A stretch of 64,000 bases of DNA, from positions 29,961 to 93,960 of the forward strand of contig NZ_BDBX01000036.1 of NCBI RefSeq assembly GCF_001613205.1, read 5' to 3'. Position numbers and translations under genes: made by a program. The notes beneath the pieces are model-generated. The model did not search any database. It was not told the origin of the DNA and saw only the letters and a program-made list of their open reading frames with translations. The DNA is from Nocardia sienata NBRC 100364 (GTDB lineage Bacteria; Actinomycetota; Actinomycetes; Mycobacteriales; Mycobacteriaceae). Of the stretch, positions 44,646-54,472 are shown in pieces (positions within the stretch are counted from its first letter, which is position 1; each line of letters opens with the position of its first letter).

Positions 44646-46031
44646 ATGAGTTCGTGGCGTGATCGGGTGCTGCCGGTACGGCTCGGGCCGCCCGGGCACG
44701 GCGGATTCTGTGTGGCGCGCCACGAGGGCCGGGTGGTGTTCGTCCGGCACGGCCTGCCCGGCGAGCTCGTGCGGGCCCGGGTCACCGAGGATCGTGGCGG
44801 CGCGTTCTGCCGCGCCGAGGCCGTGGAGATCATCGAGGCGTCGCCGGACCGGATTCCGGCCACCTGCCCGGTCTCGGGCCCGGGTGGGGCGGGGTGCTGC
44901 GATTTCTCCTTTGCCACCGCGCCGGCGCAGCGGCAGCTGAAGGCCGCGGTCGTGGCCGAACAGCTGAGGCGCATCACCGGTCTCGAACGCGCGGTCGAGG
45001 TGGAACCCATCACCGGTTCCGGCGATCGCACCGGCGGCTGGCGCACCCGGATCCGGCTCGCGGTGGATCTGGAGGGCCGCGCCGGTGTGCATCGCTACCG
45101 CAGCACCGAGGTGTTGACCGACCTCCGCTGTCCGCAACCCGTGCCCGGCGCCCTGGACGATATCGCTCGGCGTCGCTGGATGCCCGGCGCGGAGCTGGTG
45201 ATCGCGGTCGACGACACCGGGGCCCGGCATATCGTCGAAATCGCTCCGCCGGTACCCGAGGCCGGCCGGCGCGGCGGTGATCGGCACGGTGGCCGATCCG
45301 GCCCCGGGGGCCGGGCCGACCGGCGTAGCGGACGTACACGCGGGCCGCGAGACGGATCGGGCCGGGGCGGCGCGGAGCCGGAGACGCCGGGCGCGCAGCG
45401 GCGGCGCACGGCCGCCCGGCGCGCCGCCGCCCACACCGACCGCGACGAATGGGTGGTCGAGGGCAGCGGCCGGGCCGTCCAGTACGTGGCCGGCCGACGC
45501 TGGGAGGTGTCGGCGGCCGGATTCTGGCAGGCGCACCGCGGTGCCGCCCAGTGCTATTCGGATATCGTCGCCGGCTGGGCCGACCCGGGCGTAGGTGCGA
45601 CCGCGTGGGACCTGTACAGCGGCGCGGGAGTCTTCGCGGCGCGCCTGGCCGAACAGGTCGGGCCCACCGGAGCCGTGCATGCGCTGGAATCCGCACCGGC
45701 CGCGGTCGCCGACGGTAACGCCGCCCTGGGCGATCTGCCGTGGCTGGACCTGCGCGCCGCACGGGTGGAGCAGTGGGCTGCCGACCACCCGCATCCGAGG
45801 CCCCGGGTGGTCGTACTCGATCCGCCGCGGGCCGGGGCCGGCAAACCCGTGGTGCACGCCGTGACCGCCGCGGCGCCGGACCGGATCGTGCACATCGGCT
45901 GTGATCCGGCGTCGTTCGCCCGGGATCTGCGCCTCTACCTGGACGCCGGCTATGGACTGGCGGCGTTGCGCGCCTTCGACGCGTTCCCGGCGACCCATCA
46001 TGTGGAATGTCTTGCGCTCCTGGAACGCTGA
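44646..46031 (+). CDS. TRAM-domain class I SAM-dependent RNA methyltransferase (TrmA/RlmD family)
   Basis: 461 residues, a uracil-C5 RNA methyltransferase relative comparable to mycobacterial Rv2689c. An N-terminal TRAM domain (residues 1-65) is followed by Cys residues in ATCPVSGPGGAGCCDF, possibly an iron-sulphur remnant. SAM motif DLYSGAGVFAARLA, substrate motif DPPRAGAGK, catalytic Cys in IGCDPASFARD, and general base Glu in HHVECLALLE are all present. An Arg/Gly-rich insertion of about 55 residues (about 208-262) separates the two halves and is unusual. It follows the APC gene by 6 bp, so they are probably co-transcribed. Confidence 0.9.
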   Translation: MSSWRDRVLPVRLGPPGHGGFCVARHEGRVVFVRHGLPGELVRARVTEDRGGAFCRAEAVEIIEASPDRIPATCPVSGPGGAGCCDFSFATAPAQRQLKAAVVAEQLRRITGLERAVEVEPITGSGDRTGGWRTRIRLAVDLEGRAGVHRYRSTEVLTDLRCPQPVPGALDDIARRRWMPGAELVIAVDDTGARHIVEIAPPVPEAGRRGGDRHGGRSGPGGRADRRSGRTRGPRDGSGRGGAEPETPGAQRRRTAARRAAAHTDRDEWVVEGSGRAVQYVAGRRWEVSAAGFWQAHRGAAQCYSDIVAGWADPGVGATAWDLYSGAGVFAARLAEQVGPTGAVHALESAPAAVADGNAALGDLPWLDLRAARVEQWAADHPHPRPRVVVLDPPRAGAGKPVVHAVTAAAPDRIVHIGCDPASFARDLRLYLDAGYGLAALRAFDAFPATHHVECLALLER

Positions 46032-46057
46032 GAACGCCGGCGTCCGGGCCCGGCGCC

Positions 46058-46723
46058 CTACTTCAACTGCCAGGTGGCCCGCAGCGTCGCGGTGATCTCG
46101 GTCTCCCCGGATTCGATCGGCACCGGCGCCGGAGCCGACGCCGCGACCATCCGGATCCCGCCGGGTTCGGCGGGCTGCGCCGGCGGTGGCGCGGTGGTGT
46201 GTTCGGTGATCTCGAGCACGGGACCCAGGTCGCGGGCGGCGCGGCGGGCGTACTGCCGTGCCTTGTCCAGTGCGTTGTCCCAGGCGGCGTCGCGGGCGCG
46301 CTCGAGCAACCGTTCCGGGTCGGCGAAAGTGTGCCGCAGCCCACCCAGCCGCGCGTCGTCGCCGCCCGCCGCCACGGCATGGGCCACCACGTCCGCCGGG
46401 GCCGGTCGGGCGGGGTCGGCCGCGGCGGCGAGCGAGACCGTGAGGGTGCTGGTCGCGATATAACCGATCACCCGTGCCGTGCCGTCCTGCCAGGCCGTAT
46501 CCGAGCGCACCGAGAGTATGCCGGTGCCGATATCGGTGCTCGGGACACCGTCTTCGCGCAGCGCGGCCGTCAGCGCCGTCACACTCCGGCCCGCCTTGTC
46601 GTATGCCAGACCGACGGTGCTCGCGCGACATTCGACGCCCATCGTGAGCACGATCAGATCGGGAGTGGCGCGTACGGTGCCGTATCCGAATACGGTCACC
46701 GTTCCCGCATGTGGCTGGGTCAT
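46058..46723 (-). CDS. SIMPL domain protein (DUF541)
   Basis: A 221-residue protein matching the SIMPL/DUF541 family. Landmarks: VTVFGYGTVRATPDLIVLTM, VLTMGVECRAS, a central VIGYIATSTLTVSL segment, and the C-terminal GETEITATLRATWQL. Unlike many family members it has no signal peptide or lipobox, so it should be cytoplasmic. Function is unknown. The ATG at 46723 has GAGGAG 5 nt upstream. It is divergent from dxs. Confidence 0.88.
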   Translation of the reverse strand: MTQPHAGTVTVFGYGTVRATPDLIVLTMGVECRASTVGLAYDKAGRSVTALTAALREDGVPSTDIGTGILSVRSDTAWQDGTARVIGYIATSTLTVSLAAAADPARPAPADVVAHAVAAGGDDARLGGLRHTFADPERLLERARDAAWDNALDKARQYARRAARDLGPVLEITEHTTAPPPAQPAEPGGIRMVAASAPAPVPIESGETEITATLRATWQLK

Positions 46724-46953
46724 CCGGTCTCCTCGCGGTCGGTTTGCGGCGCTCGCCGGTGCGCCGCCGTCCCGCGGTCCGCGGCCGGACGCGGTTCGCG
46801 CGGCACCCGTCTCTCACCTTAGGCTGGACCGAACGCCGGACCGCGGTTCCGGCCCGGTACGGAGATGGGTACGGCTCGCCGCCCGGGTGGTGCAGTCGGC
46901 CGCGGCTCCTAGACTGGTCGGATCAACTGCGCTATCCGGAGGGAGCGAATCAG

Positions 46954-48852
46954 GTGGGAGTGCTTTCCCGGGTCAATACGCCCGAAGACGTGCGTCGGCT
47001 CTCGGCACCGCAACTGCGGGAGCTGGCGGCCGAGATCCGCGAATTCCTGGTGCACAAGGTCGCCGTCACCGGCGGGCACCTGGGACCCAACCTCGGGGTG
47101 GTGGAACTCACCCTCGCCCTGCACCGGGTATTCGATTCGCCCGCCGATCCGTTGATCTTCGATACCGGGCACCAGGCCTACGTGCACAAGATCGTGACCG
47201 GTCGCAAGGACCGGTTCGACACCCTGCGCCGCAAGGACGGGTTGTCGGGGTATCCCAGCCGCGCCGAGAGCGAACACGACTGGGTGGAGTCCTCGCACGC
47301 CTCGGCGTCGCTGTCCTATGCCGACGGTCTGGCCAAGGCGTTCGCGCTCACCGGACAGGATCGCCATGTCGTGGCGGTCGTCGGTGACGGAGCGCTCACC
47401 GGCGGTATGTGCTGGGAAGCGCTGAACAATATCGCCGCTGCCAAGGACCGGCCCGTGGTGATCGTCGTCAACGACAACGGCCGCTCCTACGCCCCCACCA
47501 TCGGCGGTCTGGCCGACCGGCTCACGGCGCTGCGCACCCAGCCGGTGTACGAGCATATGCTCGACACGGGCCGCCGGTTGCTGAAAAGTATTCCCGGCGT
47601 GGGTGATTCCGCGTATTCGATGGTGCACGCGGTGAAGGCCGGGATAAAGGACGCGGTGAGCCCGCAGGAGCTGTTCAGCGATCTCGGTCTCAAATACGTC
47701 GGTCCGGTGGACGGCCACGATCTCGTCGCGCTCGAGTCGGCGCTCCGGCACGCCAAGGATTTCGGCGGCCCGGTGGTGGTGCACGCGGTCACCCAGAAGG
47801 GGCACGGATACGAACCGGCCGAGAACCATGTGGCCGATCAGATGCACGCCTGCGGTCCCATCGATCCCCGCACCGGCGAAGCCGTGAGCAGCGGGACCGC
47901 GGTCAGCTGGACCTCGGTGTTCTCGAAGGAACTCATCGCCCACGCCGAACGTCGCGACGATATCGTCGCGATCACCGCGGCCATGCCCGGGCCCACCGGG
48001 TTGTCCGCGTTCGGTGAACGTTTCCCGGATCGGCTCTTCGATGTCGGTATCGCCGAACAGCACGCGCTGGCCTCGGCATCGGGTCTGGCGCTGGGCGGTA
48101 TGCACCCGGTGGTGGCGATCTACTCGACCTTCCTGAACCGGGCGTTCGACCAGTTGCTGATGGATGTGGCATTACTGAAGCAACCGGTCACCCTGGTGCT
48201 GGACCGAGCCGGGATCACCGGCGCCGACGGTGCGAGCCACAACGGTATGTGGGATCTGTCGCTGCTCGGTATCGTGCCCGGGATGCGGGTGGCCGCCCCG
48301 CGCGATGCCGCGACCTTGGCCGAGGAACTGACCGAGGCGCTGGCCGTCGGCGACGGACCGACCGCGTTGCGGTTCCCCAAGGACAATGTGGGCGCCGAGA
48401 TCAGGGCGCTCGAGCGGCTCGACGGCGTGGACGTGCTGTGGCTGCCGGACCGGGAGGGACCCTCGGCGCAGGCCCAGCGCGGCGATGTGCTGTTCGTGGC
48501 CGTCGGTGCCCTGATACCGGCTGCGCTACAGGCCGCGGAGTTGCTGGAGGCGGACGGGATCACCGCCACGGTCATCGACCCGCGGTGGGTGCTGCCGGTT
48601 TCCGATACCGTCGTGAAACTGGCCGAGAACTACCGTCTGGTGGTGACCCTGGAGGACAGCGGCCTGCACGGGGGGATCGGGGCGACCGTCTCGGCTCGGC
48701 TACGTGCCGCCGGTCTGGACGTGCCCGCTCGCGATATCGGTATTCCGCAGGAATTCCTGGAGCACGGCAGCATCGCTCAGGTGCGTCAGGAGCTCGGTCT
48801 GACCGCGCCCGATATCACCCGGCGCGTCACCGGCTGGCTGGACGCGTCCTAG
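46954..48852 (+). CDS. dxs: 1-deoxy-D-xylulose-5-phosphate synthase
   Basis: A thiamine-diphosphate enzyme of 632 residues that condenses pyruvate and glyceraldehyde 3-phosphate in the first step of the MEP isoprenoid pathway. The cofactor motif is GDGALTGGMCWEALNN; the transketolase-like pyrimidine domain has DVGIAEQHALASASGLALGG and the C-terminal domain has VTLEDSGLHGGIG. The GTG at 46954 follows GGAGGG by 10 nt. TAGACT at 46910-46915 is a likely -10, leaving a leader of about 32 nt. It converges on the RNase D gene. Confidence 0.96.
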   Translation: MGVLSRVNTPEDVRRLSAPQLRELAAEIREFLVHKVAVTGGHLGPNLGVVELTLALHRVFDSPADPLIFDTGHQAYVHKIVTGRKDRFDTLRRKDGLSGYPSRAESEHDWVESSHASASLSYADGLAKAFALTGQDRHVVAVVGDGALTGGMCWEALNNIAAAKDRPVVIVVNDNGRSYAPTIGGLADRLTALRTQPVYEHMLDTGRRLLKSIPGVGDSAYSMVHAVKAGIKDAVSPQELFSDLGLKYVGPVDGHDLVALESALRHAKDFGGPVVVHAVTQKGHGYEPAENHVADQMHACGPIDPRTGEAVSSGTAVSWTSVFSKELIAHAERRDDIVAITAAMPGPTGLSAFGERFPDRLFDVGIAEQHALASASGLALGGMHPVVAIYSTFLNRAFDQLLMDVALLKQPVTLVLDRAGITGADGASHNGMWDLSLLGIVPGMRVAAPRDAATLAEELTEALAVGDGPTALRFPKDNVGAEIRALERLDGVDVLWLPDREGPSAQAQRGDVLFVAVGALIPAALQAAELLEADGITATVIDPRWVLPVSDTVVKLAENYRLVVTLEDSGLHGGIGATVSARLRAAGLDVPARDIGIPQEFLEHGSIAQVRQELGLTAPDITRRVTGWLDAS

Positions 48853-48892
48853 CGGCCACGCGGGGGCGGCCCGGGTACCGTGCGGGTGGCCG
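48853..48892. terminator. Possible weak terminator between dxs and rnd
   Basis: CGGCCAC at 48853-48859 pairs with GTGGCCG at 48886-48892 across a 26-nt GC-rich loop, filling the convergent gap. The stem is short, so the call is tentative. Confidence 0.35.
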
Positions 48893-50248
48893 TCAGTTCG
48901 GCGATTGGTCGACGAGGACGGTGGCCAATGGCTGGGCGGCGAGTTCGCGCTGCCAGGGCCGGGCGCCGTGACTCTCGAGGAAACCGTCGACCGCCGCCGC
49001 GACCTCGCCGGCGGCTTCCGGCCCGCCGCGGTAATCGGGCAGGCCGTCCCAGCACAGCCGCCGCACCAGGTCGGGAGACAGTAGATTCTCCACCGGTACC
49101 GCTACCCGCTCGGAGATCCGGGTCATCACCGCGCGGGCCCGGGTCAACCGGGCCGCGGCAGCGGGATCGCGCCGTTCCCAGCGGTTCACCGGCGGCGGCC
49201 CGTCGTAGGGCTGGCTCATTCGGGGTAGGTCCTCGTCCGGTAGGGCGCGTGCGCGTTCCACCGCGCCCAGCCATTCCCGCGAGTAGCGGCGCTGGCGGGG
49301 GCCGCCGAACACCGGTAGCTCCCGTAGCTGCCCGATCGAGGCGGGTTCGGCCTTGGCGGCCGCGATGATGGCGGAATCCGGGAGAATCCGGGAGGGCGCG
49401 ATATCGCGGCCGCGCGCCAGCGTATCGCGGGTGGTCCACAGTTCCCGCACGATCGCCAGCTGGCGGGCCCGGCGCAGTGTGTGGATTCCGGAGGTGCGGC
49501 GCCAGCGGTCCGGTTTCGGCGTGGCCGGTTCGAGCAGCCGGATATGTTCGAACTCTTGGGCGGCCCAATCGGTTTTGCCCTGCTCGGCCAGCGAGGCGGC
49601 CACGGCCGCACGGAGTTCGATCAGTAGTTCCACATCGAGGGCGGCGTAGTTGAGCCAGGCTTCCGGGAGGGGCCTGGTCGACCAGTCCGCGGCGCCGTGC
49701 CCCTTGCGCAGCGCCCGACCCAGCAGTTGCTCGACCATGGCCGCCAGACCGACCCGGGGAAACCCGGCCAGTCGCCCGCCCAGTTCGGTATCGAACAGCT
49801 GCGCCGGGCGCAGGCCCAGCTCGGCCAGGCCGGGTAGGTCCTGGTCGGCCGAATGCAGAATCCATTCCAGTCCGTTGATCGCCGCGGCCAGCGGCGCCAG
49901 CGCGTCGGCGACCGGTATCGGGTCGATGAGCACGGTGCCCGCCCCGGCACGGCGCAACTGGATCAGATACGCCCGCGACGAATACCGGAAGCCGGACGCA
50001 CGTTCGGCGTCCACCGCCAGCGGCCCGGAGCCGGCGGCGAGAAGTTCGGCGGCCGCCGCCACCTCCTCGGCGGTGCGGCAGACCCGGGGGATACCCTCGG
50101 CCGGGGCCAGCAGCGGTACCGCGGCGGGCTCGGCCGGACCAGGATCGATGGCCTCGTCGTGTGGGCCCACATCGGACGCCGGAGGCAGGCCGGTGCCACC
50201 ATCCGGGTGGTCACCGGACAGGTGTTCGGGCTCCTCTACTACCGGCAT
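48893..50248 (-). CDS. rnd: Ribonuclease D family 3'-5' exonuclease with HRDC domain
   Basis: A 451-residue DEDD exonuclease comparable to mycobacterial Rv2681. Exo I is AVDAERASGFRY (Asp, Glu), Exo II is ILHSADQDLPGL, and Exo III is NYAALDVELLIELR. An HRDC domain follows (about 245-330), then a Pro/Arg-rich linker and a further helical HRDC-like domain. It probably trims stable RNA 3' ends. A 45-residue acidic Pro-rich leader precedes the catalytic domain; the ATG at 50248 is the first plausible start. The DUF3000 gene ends 38 bp upstream on the same strand, as in mycobacteria. Confidence 0.92.
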   Translation of the reverse strand: MPVVEEPEHLSGDHPDGGTGLPPASDVGPHDEAIDPGPAEPAAVPLLAPAEGIPRVCRTAEEVAAAAELLAAGSGPLAVDAERASGFRYSSRAYLIQLRRAGAGTVLIDPIPVADALAPLAAAINGLEWILHSADQDLPGLAELGLRPAQLFDTELGGRLAGFPRVGLAAMVEQLLGRALRKGHGAADWSTRPLPEAWLNYAALDVELLIELRAAVAASLAEQGKTDWAAQEFEHIRLLEPATPKPDRWRRTSGIHTLRRARQLAIVRELWTTRDTLARGRDIAPSRILPDSAIIAAAKAEPASIGQLRELPVFGGPRQRRYSREWLGAVERARALPDEDLPRMSQPYDGPPPVNRWERRDPAAAARLTRARAVMTRISERVAVPVENLLSPDLVRRLCWDGLPDYRGGPEAAGEVAAAVDGFLESHGARPWQRELAAQPLATVLVDQSPN

Positions 50249-50286
50249 AGAGCGCCACTCTACGTGGCCGAGGCCGGCTCCGATAT

Positions 50287-50922
50287 TCAAGCACGGTCGG
50301 TCTCGCCCGCGGGCGAGGGCCGCAGATCGGTGATCCCCGCCGGCGGCAGACCCGCCGCGTAGGCCAGGACTTCCCCGAACGCTTCCACATGGGGGCGCAT
50401 CTCGGTGGTGCGCGCGGTCCAGGAGGCCCGGAGTTCGAGCTGGTGCGCGCGGGGCGGACCGGCGATATCTCCGTAGCGCACCGAACTGGTGGAGGTCACC
50501 GTACCGCCGAGCGCGGTGAACGGTCCGTCCCGGGATTCCAGGGCGTCCACCAGCCAGCTCCAGGCGACCTCCGGTAGCAGCGGATCGGCGGCCAGCGCAC
50601 CGTCGATATCGGCCTGGATATAGGCGACCAGACGGAAGACGCCGTGCCACGCCTCGTCCCCGCCGGGGTCGTGGAGCAGGATGAGCCGCCCGAAGGCGTC
50701 ACCGTCGGAATCGATCGGTACGACGGGTGAGTCCTCGTGGATCACCTCGGCGCCGAGCGCATAGGAGTACGGGGCGAGACGCTGCGGCGGACGGATCGGG
50801 GACAGCTCGATCCGCGGGTGTACGGATGCGGCGCCCATCGCCGAGACGGCGGCACGAAACGCTGCGGGTTCGTCGCCGGGCCCGTCGTCGGGTGCGCCGT
50901 CGCGGATATCGAGCGGTGTCAC
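50287..50922 (-). CDS. DUF3000 family protein
   Basis: A 211-residue conserved actinobacterial protein of unknown function, comparable to mycobacterial Rv2680. Conserved stretches: RIELSPIRPPQRLAPYSYAL, GRLILLHDPGGDEAWHGVFR, and SWLVDALESRDGPFTALGGT. The C-terminal helix carries EAFGEVLAYAAGLPP. TACCGT (50936-50931, minus strand) is 8 nt before the GTG at 50922, so the message is probably leaderless. It leads into the RNase D gene. Confidence 0.87.
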   Translation of the reverse strand: MTPLDIRDGAPDDGPGDEPAAFRAAVSAMGAASVHPRIELSPIRPPQRLAPYSYALGAEVIHEDSPVVPIDSDGDAFGRLILLHDPGGDEAWHGVFRLVAYIQADIDGALAADPLLPEVAWSWLVDALESRDGPFTALGGTVTSTSSVRYGDIAGPPRAHQLELRASWTARTTEMRPHVEAFGEVLAYAAGLPPAGITDLRPSPAGETDRA

Positions 50923-51134
50923 GGGGAATGACGGTAGACCCGTAGCGCCCGGGGCGCGCGGAGGCGCGCCGGGCGACCGTTGTTGCTGCGTGCGCGGGCT
51001 CGACCGTGGTAAACACCGCGCAACCCGGTGGGGCGGCGTACGCAACCGCCGCCCAGGACGGCGGATCGGTGGTTGCGGCGATGCTGTGCGGCCTTGCGCG
51101 CCCGGCCGGCCGGGGCCGCATACGATGGCGGGTG

Positions 51135-52190
51135 ATGAGCACATATACGCGCCGCCGGTTGTCCGATGCCCCGTTCCTGGCCGCCGCCACCGGCGCCACA
51201 CCGGCACGGCGGCCGGTGTGGTTCATGCGCCAGGCGGGCCGGTCGCTGCCGGAATACCGCGAGGTCCGGGCAGGTATCGGGATGCTGGAGTCGTGTTTCG
51301 ATCCGGAACTCGTCTGTGAGATCACGATGCAGCCGATCCGCCGCCACGGCGTCGACGCGGCGATCCTGTTCTCCGATATCGTCGTTCCGCTCAAGGCCGC
51401 CGGAATCGATCTCGATATCGTGGCCGGAGTCGGGCCGGTGGTGGCCACACCGGTACGTACGGCCGCCGACGTCCAGGCGCTGCCCCGGTTGCGGCCCGAG
51501 GAAGTGGGCGCGGTCATCGACGGAGTGCGGTTGCTGGTCTCCGAACTCGGACAGACTCCGCTCATCGGTTTCGCCGGTGCCCCGTTCACGCTGGCGTCCT
51601 ATCTGGTGGAGGGCGGCCCCAGCAAGAACCATGAGCGGACCAAGGCCATGATGCACGGCGATCCGACGACCTGGCACGCGCTGCTGGGAGTGCTCACCGA
51701 TATCACCATCGTGTTCCTGCAGGCCCAGCTCGAGGCCGGGGTGGACGCGGTGCAGCTGTTCGACTCGTGGGCCGGGGCGCTCTCGCTGGCCGACTACCGC
51801 CGCTATGTGCTGCCGCATTCGGAGCGGGTCTTCGCCGAACTCGCCGCGGCCGAGGTACCCCGGATCCATTTCGGGGTGGGTACCGGAGAACTGCTCGGCG
51901 CCATGGGTGAGGCCGGGGCCGATGTGGTCGGCGTCGATTGGCGGCTGCCGCTGACCGAGGCGGTGCGGCGGGTCGGCCCCGGAAAAGCTTTGCAGGGCAA
52001 TCTCGATCCCGCGGTGCTCTTCGCGGGCTGGCCGGTGGTGGAGGCCGAGGCCCGCCGGATCGCCGACGAAGCGGATTCGGCGCTGGCCATGGGCGCCGCG
52101 GGCCATATCTTCAATCTGGGGCACGGGGTGCTGCCCGAGACCGATCCGGGGGTGCTCACGGCGCTGGTGGAGCTGGTCCACGAGCTGTGA
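51135..52190 (+). CDS. hemE: Uroporphyrinogen III decarboxylase
   Basis: 351 residues. It decarboxylates the four acetate side chains of uroporphyrinogen III to give coproporphyrinogen III. Signature stretches are RRPVWFMRQAGRSLPEYR near the N-terminus, ILFSDIVVPLKAAG with the catalytic Asp, GFAGAPFTLASYLVEGG, and the C-terminal FNLGHGVLPETDP. TACGAT at 51121-51126 lies 5 nt before a GTG at 51132 and 8 nt before the ATG at 51135, so translation probably starts at the mRNA end. First of three consecutive heme genes. Confidence 0.96.
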   Translation: MSTYTRRRLSDAPFLAAATGATPARRPVWFMRQAGRSLPEYREVRAGIGMLESCFDPELVCEITMQPIRRHGVDAAILFSDIVVPLKAAGIDLDIVAGVGPVVATPVRTAADVQALPRLRPEEVGAVIDGVRLLVSELGQTPLIGFAGAPFTLASYLVEGGPSKNHERTKAMMHGDPTTWHALLGVLTDITIVFLQAQLEAGVDAVQLFDSWAGALSLADYRRYVLPHSERVFAELAAAEVPRIHFGVGTGELLGAMGEAGADVVGVDWRLPLTEAVRRVGPGKALQGNLDPAVLFAGWPVVEAEARRIADEADSALAMGAAGHIFNLGHGVLPETDPGVLTALVELVHEL

Positions 52191-52306
52191 GGCCACGGCA
52201 GCCGTCGTGATTACGGCGTCCGCGACCGGACGCTCCGGCCGGGGTGGGTGGTCCGGGCCCCCAGGGCGCGATCGCGCGGTACGCGGACGCCGGATACGGT
52301 CGGAGG

Positions 52307-53665
52307 ATGAGAATCGCGGTGGTCGGTGGGGGGATCAGCGGGCTCGTCGCGGCCTACCGGTTGCGCAGGCTGCTGGGGGAATCGGTCGCGATCACGGTGG
52401 CCGACACCCGGGACCGGGTCGGCGGGGTGCTCCGAACCAGCGAGATCGCGGGCGAACCGGTCGATCTGGGCGCGGAGGCGTTCGTCGGCCGGCGGCCCGA
52501 GGTGCCCGAGCTGCTGAGCGAACTGGGGATTGCCGATCAGCTGGTACATCCGGCCGGTCTGCGCCCGCTGATCTGGTCGCAGGGGTGTACCCACCCGCTC
52601 CCGGAGCGCACGCTGATGGGTATCCCGGCCGATGCCGCGGCCGTCGACGGATTGGTCGATGCCGCGACCGTGGCGCGCATCGCCACCGAACCCGAGCGTC
52701 CGTTCGCCTGGCGGCCCGGCGCCGATATCGATGTGTGCTCGCTGGTGGCCGACCGATTCGGGGAGCAGACCGTGGCGCGCAGTGTCGATCCGCTGCTCGG
52801 CGGCGTGTACGCCGGTTCCGCCCGCTCCATCGGCCTGCGCGCGGCGCTGCCCACGCTGGCCGCGGCGCTGGACCGTGGCGCCCGCTGCCTCACCGAGGCG
52901 GTAGCGGCCGCACTACCCCCGCCTTCCGGCGCGCCGGTGTTCGGGGCGCTGCGCGACGGTTACGGCGCGCTGCTGGACGCGCTGGCCGGTCGGACGGCGG
53001 CCACCACGGTCCAGGACACCGCCGTCACCGGTCTCCGGCGGATACCGGGTGGCTGGGTGGTGGAACCGCTCGGGGAATTCGAGGCGGTCGTCCTCGCGAC
53101 CCCGGCGCCGGTGACGGCCCGCTTGCTGACCGATATCGCGCCCGCGGCGGCGCGCGCGGCCGCGGGAATCGAGCTGTCCTCCTCCGCACTGGTCGCATTG
53201 GAGCTGCCGAAGGACACCGCGCTGCCGCCGAATTCGGGTGTGCTGGTCGCGACCGGGGAGCCGTTGCGGGCCAAGGCGTTCACCCTGTCCAGCCGGAAAT
53301 GGGCCCATCTGGCCGCGCGGGAGACGGCCCTGGTGCGGGTCTCGTTCGGCCGGTTCGGTGACGACGCGGTGCTGGGTCTGCCCGATGCCGAACTCATCGA
53401 TGCCGCCATCGCCGACCTGGCCACCGTCACGGGAGTGCCGATCACCCCGCGCTCGGCGATCGTGCAGCGCTGGCCCGGTGGGCTCGCCCAGTACGCCCCC
53501 GGGCACACCGAACGGGTCGCCGAGATCGAGTCCGCGCTGGCCGGTTTCGGCGATCTCGCGGTGACCGGCGCCTATCTGCACGGTGTCGGGGTGCCCGCCT
53601 GTGTGGCGACGGCGACGAGGGCTGCGACACATATCGCCGGCGGTGCGGCTGCGGCACCGGCCTGA
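52307..53665 (+). CDS. hemG: Coproporphyrinogen III oxidase / protoporphyrinogen oxidase (HemG/HemY, CgoX type)
   Basis: A flavoprotein of 452 residues. The FAD motif IAVVGGGISGLVAAYRL is at the N-terminus, followed by GGVLRTSEIAGEPVDLGAEA; the C-terminal half holds TLSSRKWAHLA and the final LAVTGAYLHGVGVPACV FAD segment. In actinobacteria this enzyme oxidises coproporphyrinogen III to coproporphyrin III in the coproporphyrin-dependent pathway. It lies between hemE and hemQ. TACGGT at 52295-52300 is 6 nt before the ATG at 52307, again suggesting a leaderless start, although GGAGG also abuts the ATG. Confidence 0.95.
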   Translation: MRIAVVGGGISGLVAAYRLRRLLGESVAITVADTRDRVGGVLRTSEIAGEPVDLGAEAFVGRRPEVPELLSELGIADQLVHPAGLRPLIWSQGCTHPLPERTLMGIPADAAAVDGLVDAATVARIATEPERPFAWRPGADIDVCSLVADRFGEQTVARSVDPLLGGVYAGSARSIGLRAALPTLAAALDRGARCLTEAVAAALPPPSGAPVFGALRDGYGALLDALAGRTAATTVQDTAVTGLRRIPGGWVVEPLGEFEAVVLATPAPVTARLLTDIAPAAARAAAGIELSSSALVALELPKDTALPPNSGVLVATGEPLRAKAFTLSSRKWAHLAARETALVRVSFGRFGDDAVLGLPDAELIDAAIADLATVTGVPITPRSAIVQRWPGGLAQYAPGHTERVAEIESALAGFGDLAVTGAYLHGVGVPACVATATRAATHIAGGAAAAPA

Positions 53666-53762
53666 CCGCCGCTGCACCCGGGTGTGGGCAGCCGGTCGGT
53701 CCGGGCCCGGCGATCGACCGGCCCCGGCCCCGTGAGGATCCGGCGAGTGGCACGATGGGGCT

Positions 53763-54458
53763 ATGGCGCGACTCGATTACCAGTCCCTCAACTCCACCAT
53801 CCGCTATCTCATGTTCTCCGTGTACCAGGTGCGGCCCGGGGTACTGGGGGACGACCGCGCGACAGCGCTGAAGGAGGCCCGCGAGTTCTTCGACGGGCTG
53901 GCCGATCGCGGTGTCGTGGTGCGTGGCGTCTACGACGTGGCCGGGATGCGCGCCGACGCGGATTTCATGGTGTGGACCCACGCCGAGCGGGTCGAGGACC
54001 TGCAGGCCGCCTACGCCGATTTCCGGCGCACCACCGAACTCGGCCGGGCCAGCACCCCGGTCTGGAGCAATGTGGCGTTGCACCGGCCCGCGGAGTTCAA
54101 CAAAAGTCATATCCCCGCGTTCCTGGCCGGTGAGGAAGCCGGGAACTATATCTGCGTCTACCCGTTCGTCCGGTCCTACGAGTGGTATCTGCTGCCCGAC
54201 GACGAACGCCGCAAGATGCTCGCCGATCACGGCAAGGAAGCGCGCGGCTACCCCGATGTGCGAGCCAATACCGTCGCGTCGTTCGCGCTCGGCGACTACG
54301 AGTGGATCCTCGCGTTCGAAGCGCCGGAGCTGCATCGGATCGTCGATCTGATGCGTGACCTGCGGGCCACCGAGGCCCGGATGCACGTCCGGGAGGAGAC
54401 CCCCTTCTACACCGGGCCGCGGGTCGAACTCGATCAGCTCGTCGCCGCACTGCCCTGA
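53763..54458 (+). CDS. hemQ: Coproheme decarboxylase HemQ/ChdC
   Basis: A 231-residue chlorite-dismutase-family enzyme that decarboxylates coproheme to protoheme b. Positions match the actinobacterial enzyme: distal His116 in EFNKSHIPAF, catalytic Tyr133 in CVYPFVRSYEWY, and proximal His156 in MLADHGKEARGY. Comparable to mycobacterial Rv2676c. No ferrochelatase (cpfC) gene is in this cluster. A CACGAT hexamer sits 5 nt before the ATG and may be its promoter. Confidence 0.95.
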   Translation: MARLDYQSLNSTIRYLMFSVYQVRPGVLGDDRATALKEAREFFDGLADRGVVVRGVYDVAGMRADADFMVWTHAERVEDLQAAYADFRRTTELGRASTPVWSNVALHRPAEFNKSHIPAFLAGEEAGNYICVYPFVRSYEWYLLPDDERRKMLADHGKEARGYPDVRANTVASFALGDYEWILAFEAPELHRIVDLMRDLRATEARMHVREETPFYTGPRVELDQLVAALP

Positions 54459-54472
54459 CCGGGCGCGGCGCA

